From Orthonyx spaldingii (Eukaryota > Chordata > Aves > Passeriformes > Orthonychidae): DNA of 64,000 nt. Positions within the stretch are counted from its first letter, which is position 1. Every line of letters starts with the position of its first letter. Of the stretch, positions 62,148-64,000 are shown piece by piece. The notes below the pieces were generated by a model. The model made no database searches. It had not been told where the DNA came from and saw only the letters and a program-made list of their open reading frames with translations. The stretch lies in assembly GCA_013397795.1 (NCBI GenBank), contig VZTJ01005306.1, positions 1,186,808-1,250,807 of the forward strand, given 5' to 3'. Both the position numbers and the translations under genes were made by a program.

Positions 62148-62190
62148 AGGCCGTGCTGTCCAGTACCACACTGCATGGACAGCACGGCCT
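62148..62190. repeat. Perfect 15-bp GC-rich inverted repeat (hairpin)
   Basis: The left arm aggccgtgctgtcca (62148-62162) and right arm tggacagcacggcct (62176-62190) are exact reverse complements around a 13-nt loop. Each arm contains a CpG, unusual here because CpG is sparse. Pairing does not extend outward, so it does not look like a standard microRNA precursor. There is no T-run after it that would suggest termination. Origin by template switching during replication is one explanation. Confidence 0.95.
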
Positions 62191-63395
62191 CAGGCCTGTG
62201 TTGTGTTACTTTTCCTTGGCTGCAGGATAAACTTAGAGGACTGATCGTAACAGAGGAGGCTGCAGGCGGCTCACACTTGGTACTGGTGATTACCCTTGTG
62301 TGACCTTGTCTTTGCCTTAAAGGGAACCTGCAAGTCCTTATGCAAAAGTCCGTTTCTTTCACGGTAGAAGCTATGAATAGAAGAGTTTTCCTCCACGAAA
62401 AGGCCGAAACACCAATAAAGACTACAATGCTGGCAAACTTCTGTGTGTTGTGCCCAGACCAGCAGTGCATCCTGTGACACTGCACACCTTGGAGTTCTCA
62501 AATGGGAAGGACCATGAGGTTATCTATTGTCTTTTTCCGTACTCTGTTAGCTCCAGTAAGTGGGATTCTCAGCAATACTTATGAAGGATGAGTCCATTTC
62601 TTACTTGGATCATAACAAACCCTGCCACTAATGGGGTCTAACACAAAAGCTGTATAGACTTTGAGTTAAATTGCTCTGAACATTAAAACTCGTGCTACAG
62701 TTGTGGTAATATCATAGGTCTCAGTGCAGTAGAAATATATTTTGTTCTCCTTTAAAAAGTCAGTTATAAAATTGATACACATCTCACAAATTTACAAACT
62801 TTCATTATAATTCCAATGCTCAGTTATTCTCAGAAGCATCTTAATTAAATATCGGAAGGTTATTTCTTTGAGGTCCCATTTTAAAGGAACTGAATTTTAA
62901 AAATATATTTTGGAGAGCTGAAATGAACTATAAAGATTTACATAGAAAAACTTTAATTGTCTTTCGCCAAACTATTCCAGTGCAGCCCTATGCCTTCAAA
63001 AGTACTGCAAGAAATACAATATTCTATCACGCTCTTGAACACAGACTGTATCGTGATCCATGACACATGGATGGTAGAACAGTGCATGTCCCATGACTTG
63101 ATGTTAACAAGGCACCCTTTGACACTATCTCCTATAATACCCCTATAGCCAAGTACTCAAATGTGCACTCGATAAGCAGGTGAAAAGAAACTGGCTGGAA
63201 CATTGACTTCATAGGGTTGCAATTATAAGCACCAAATTCAGATGGAAGCTGGCTAACTAGGTGCATCTCCGGGATTGACAGTAGGGCAAACACTCATTTG
63301 GGTGGGTCAGAGTTCACTCTTCAAATATTTACAAACACCAAAGACAGAGACAGAGGTGGACAGCAGTATGAGAGACCACAGACACAGGTTGCAAC
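62191..63395. other. Non-coding unique sequence
   Basis: No gene or repeat family is recognised. The first 300 bp are GC-richer and carry most of the 148-codon minus-strand frame described in the preceding block, which is not supported as a gene. Confidence 0.6.
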
Positions 63396-63845
63396 ACAGA
63401 ATCATAGATTTCTAGAATGGTTTCAGTTGACAGGGACATTCAAAGGTCATCTGTTTCAACTCCCCTACCATAGTCAAGGACATCTTTCACTAGATCAGAT
63501 TATTCAAAAGTCCCATCTAACCTGGCCTTGAACATTTAAATGGATGGGGCATCCATAACTTCCCTATGCAACCTTCCCCAAAGAAACGTGTAATGTCGCT
63601 GGGAAATTTCTCTCGACAAACAGCATCTCACCACTTTGATCATCAAAAATTTCTTCTTTTTATCTATCCTCTTTCAGTTTAAAACCACTGTTCTTTGCCC
63701 TGCCTCTACAGGCCTTGGTAAGAAGGACAACTTTCTCTATCTTTCTTACAAGACCCTTTTGTATATTGAAAGGGTACAATAACGTCTCCCTTGAGTCATC
63801 TCGTCTTCAAGCTGAACAACTTTCTCTCAGGTCTACTTCACAGAA
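63396..63845 (-). mobile_element. CR1 LINE fragment, 3' end
   Basis: A longer CR1 piece in reverse orientation: 'agaatcatagatttctagaa' at 63399, 'gttgacagggacattcaaag', 'tcactagatcagattattca', 'ctggccttgaacatt', 'gatggggcatccataacttc', 'tctttcagtttaaaaccact', 'tgtatattgaaagggtac' and 'tcttcaagctgaacaacttt'. The stretch about 63575-63630 does not match the remembered consensus and may be a small insertion. No coding frame survives. Confidence 0.9.
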
Positions 63846-63899
63846 AACATAGATGACTCTAATTTTATGTACAAATTCATCATAAGTGTGAGCAAACAC

Positions 63900-64000
63900 T
63901 GTATTCAGATGTGTGAGGATATACCTCTGGAGATACTAAAAACTCAACTGCAAAAGTCCCTGAGACCTTGATATAGTCTGTCTCCCTGGGTAGAGAAACA
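63900..64000 (+). mobile_element. CR1 LINE fragment, truncated by the window end
   Basis: Plus-strand CR1 wording begins near 'gtgtgaggatatacctctgg' and continues 'agatactaaaaactcaactg', 'aaaagtccctgagaccttga' and 'tagtctgtctccctgg', matching the 'ctggagatattcaaaa...' part of CR1 3' ends. The tail should lie beyond base 64000. It is oriented opposite to the preceding CR1 piece. Confidence 0.65.

Noticed and set aside
62039..62485. 148-codon minus-strand ATG frame, the longest in the window
   Set aside because: It has no recognisable domain, overlaps a frame in another phase, passes through a perfect hairpin and sits in locally GC-richer DNA where stops are rarer. There is no promoter or splice context.
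1..64000. CRISPR arrays, operons, bacterial promoters or terminators
   Set aside because: There are no regularly spaced direct repeats with unique spacers and no dense collinear frames. Repeat content is that of a bird nuclear genome.

Overview
The window looks like AT-rich nuclear DNA from a bird. The evidence is several 5'-truncated CR1 (chicken repeat 1) LINE fragments with typical 3' ends of the 'ccttccaaccc...ttctatgattcta' type, solo LTRs of avian endogenous-retrovirus type, many microsatellites and homopolymer runs, visibly sparse CpG, and no operon-like or gene-dense organisation. One LTR family (about 14.5 and 37.6 kb) is, from memory, widespread in birds. I cannot name the species.

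I find no protein-coding gene, exon set, tRNA, rRNA or snRNA that I can support. The longest ATG-initiated frames are 137-148 codons. They are scattered on both strands, show no recognisable domain, and are about what 64 kb of AT-rich DNA gives by chance. The window is best read as intergenic or deep intronic sequence (gene-desert-like). Any function is more likely to be regulatory than coding.

Layout. 0-5 kb: unique AT-rich sequence. 5.08-6.66 kb: two CR1 pieces, the second an old L3-like copy. 6.7-14.5 kb: unique sequence with a pair of overlapping hairpins at 6.86 kb and two opposed open frames at 13.4-14.2 kb. 14.55-15.19 kb: a minus-strand solo LTR carrying a trinucleotide repeat. 16.92-17.25 kb: a CR1 copy. 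17.25-21.8 kb: unique sequence including a possible conserved element at about 19.0-19.2 kb. 21.8 kb: a CR1 tail. 22.2 kb: a 47-N assembly gap inside poly(A). 22.3-36.6 kb: unique sequence with simple repeats. 36.66 kb: a CR1 tail. 37.06-38.17 kb: an LTR cluster, made of a solo LTR with a 6-bp target-site duplication followed by an older LTR related to the one at 14.5 kb. 38.94 kb: a CR1 tail. 39.1-48.3 kb: unique sequence with a GC-richer patch at 44.7-45.2 kb. 48.4-51.3 kb: a region whose minus strand holds several interrupted open stretches. 51.3-59.7 kb: unique sequence. 59.73-59.87 kb: a CR1 copy. 62.15 kb: a perfect 15-bp inverted repeat. 63.4-64.0 kb: two CR1 pieces in divergent orientation.

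I found no convincing new biological system. The items most worth following up are the GC-rich perfect hairpin at 62.15 kb, the well-delimited solo LTR at 37.06-37.48 kb, the interrupted antisense frames at 48.4-51.3 kb, and the unique blocks that look like conserved non-coding elements. All calls were made by eye and hand alignment to remembered consensus sequences, with no database search.
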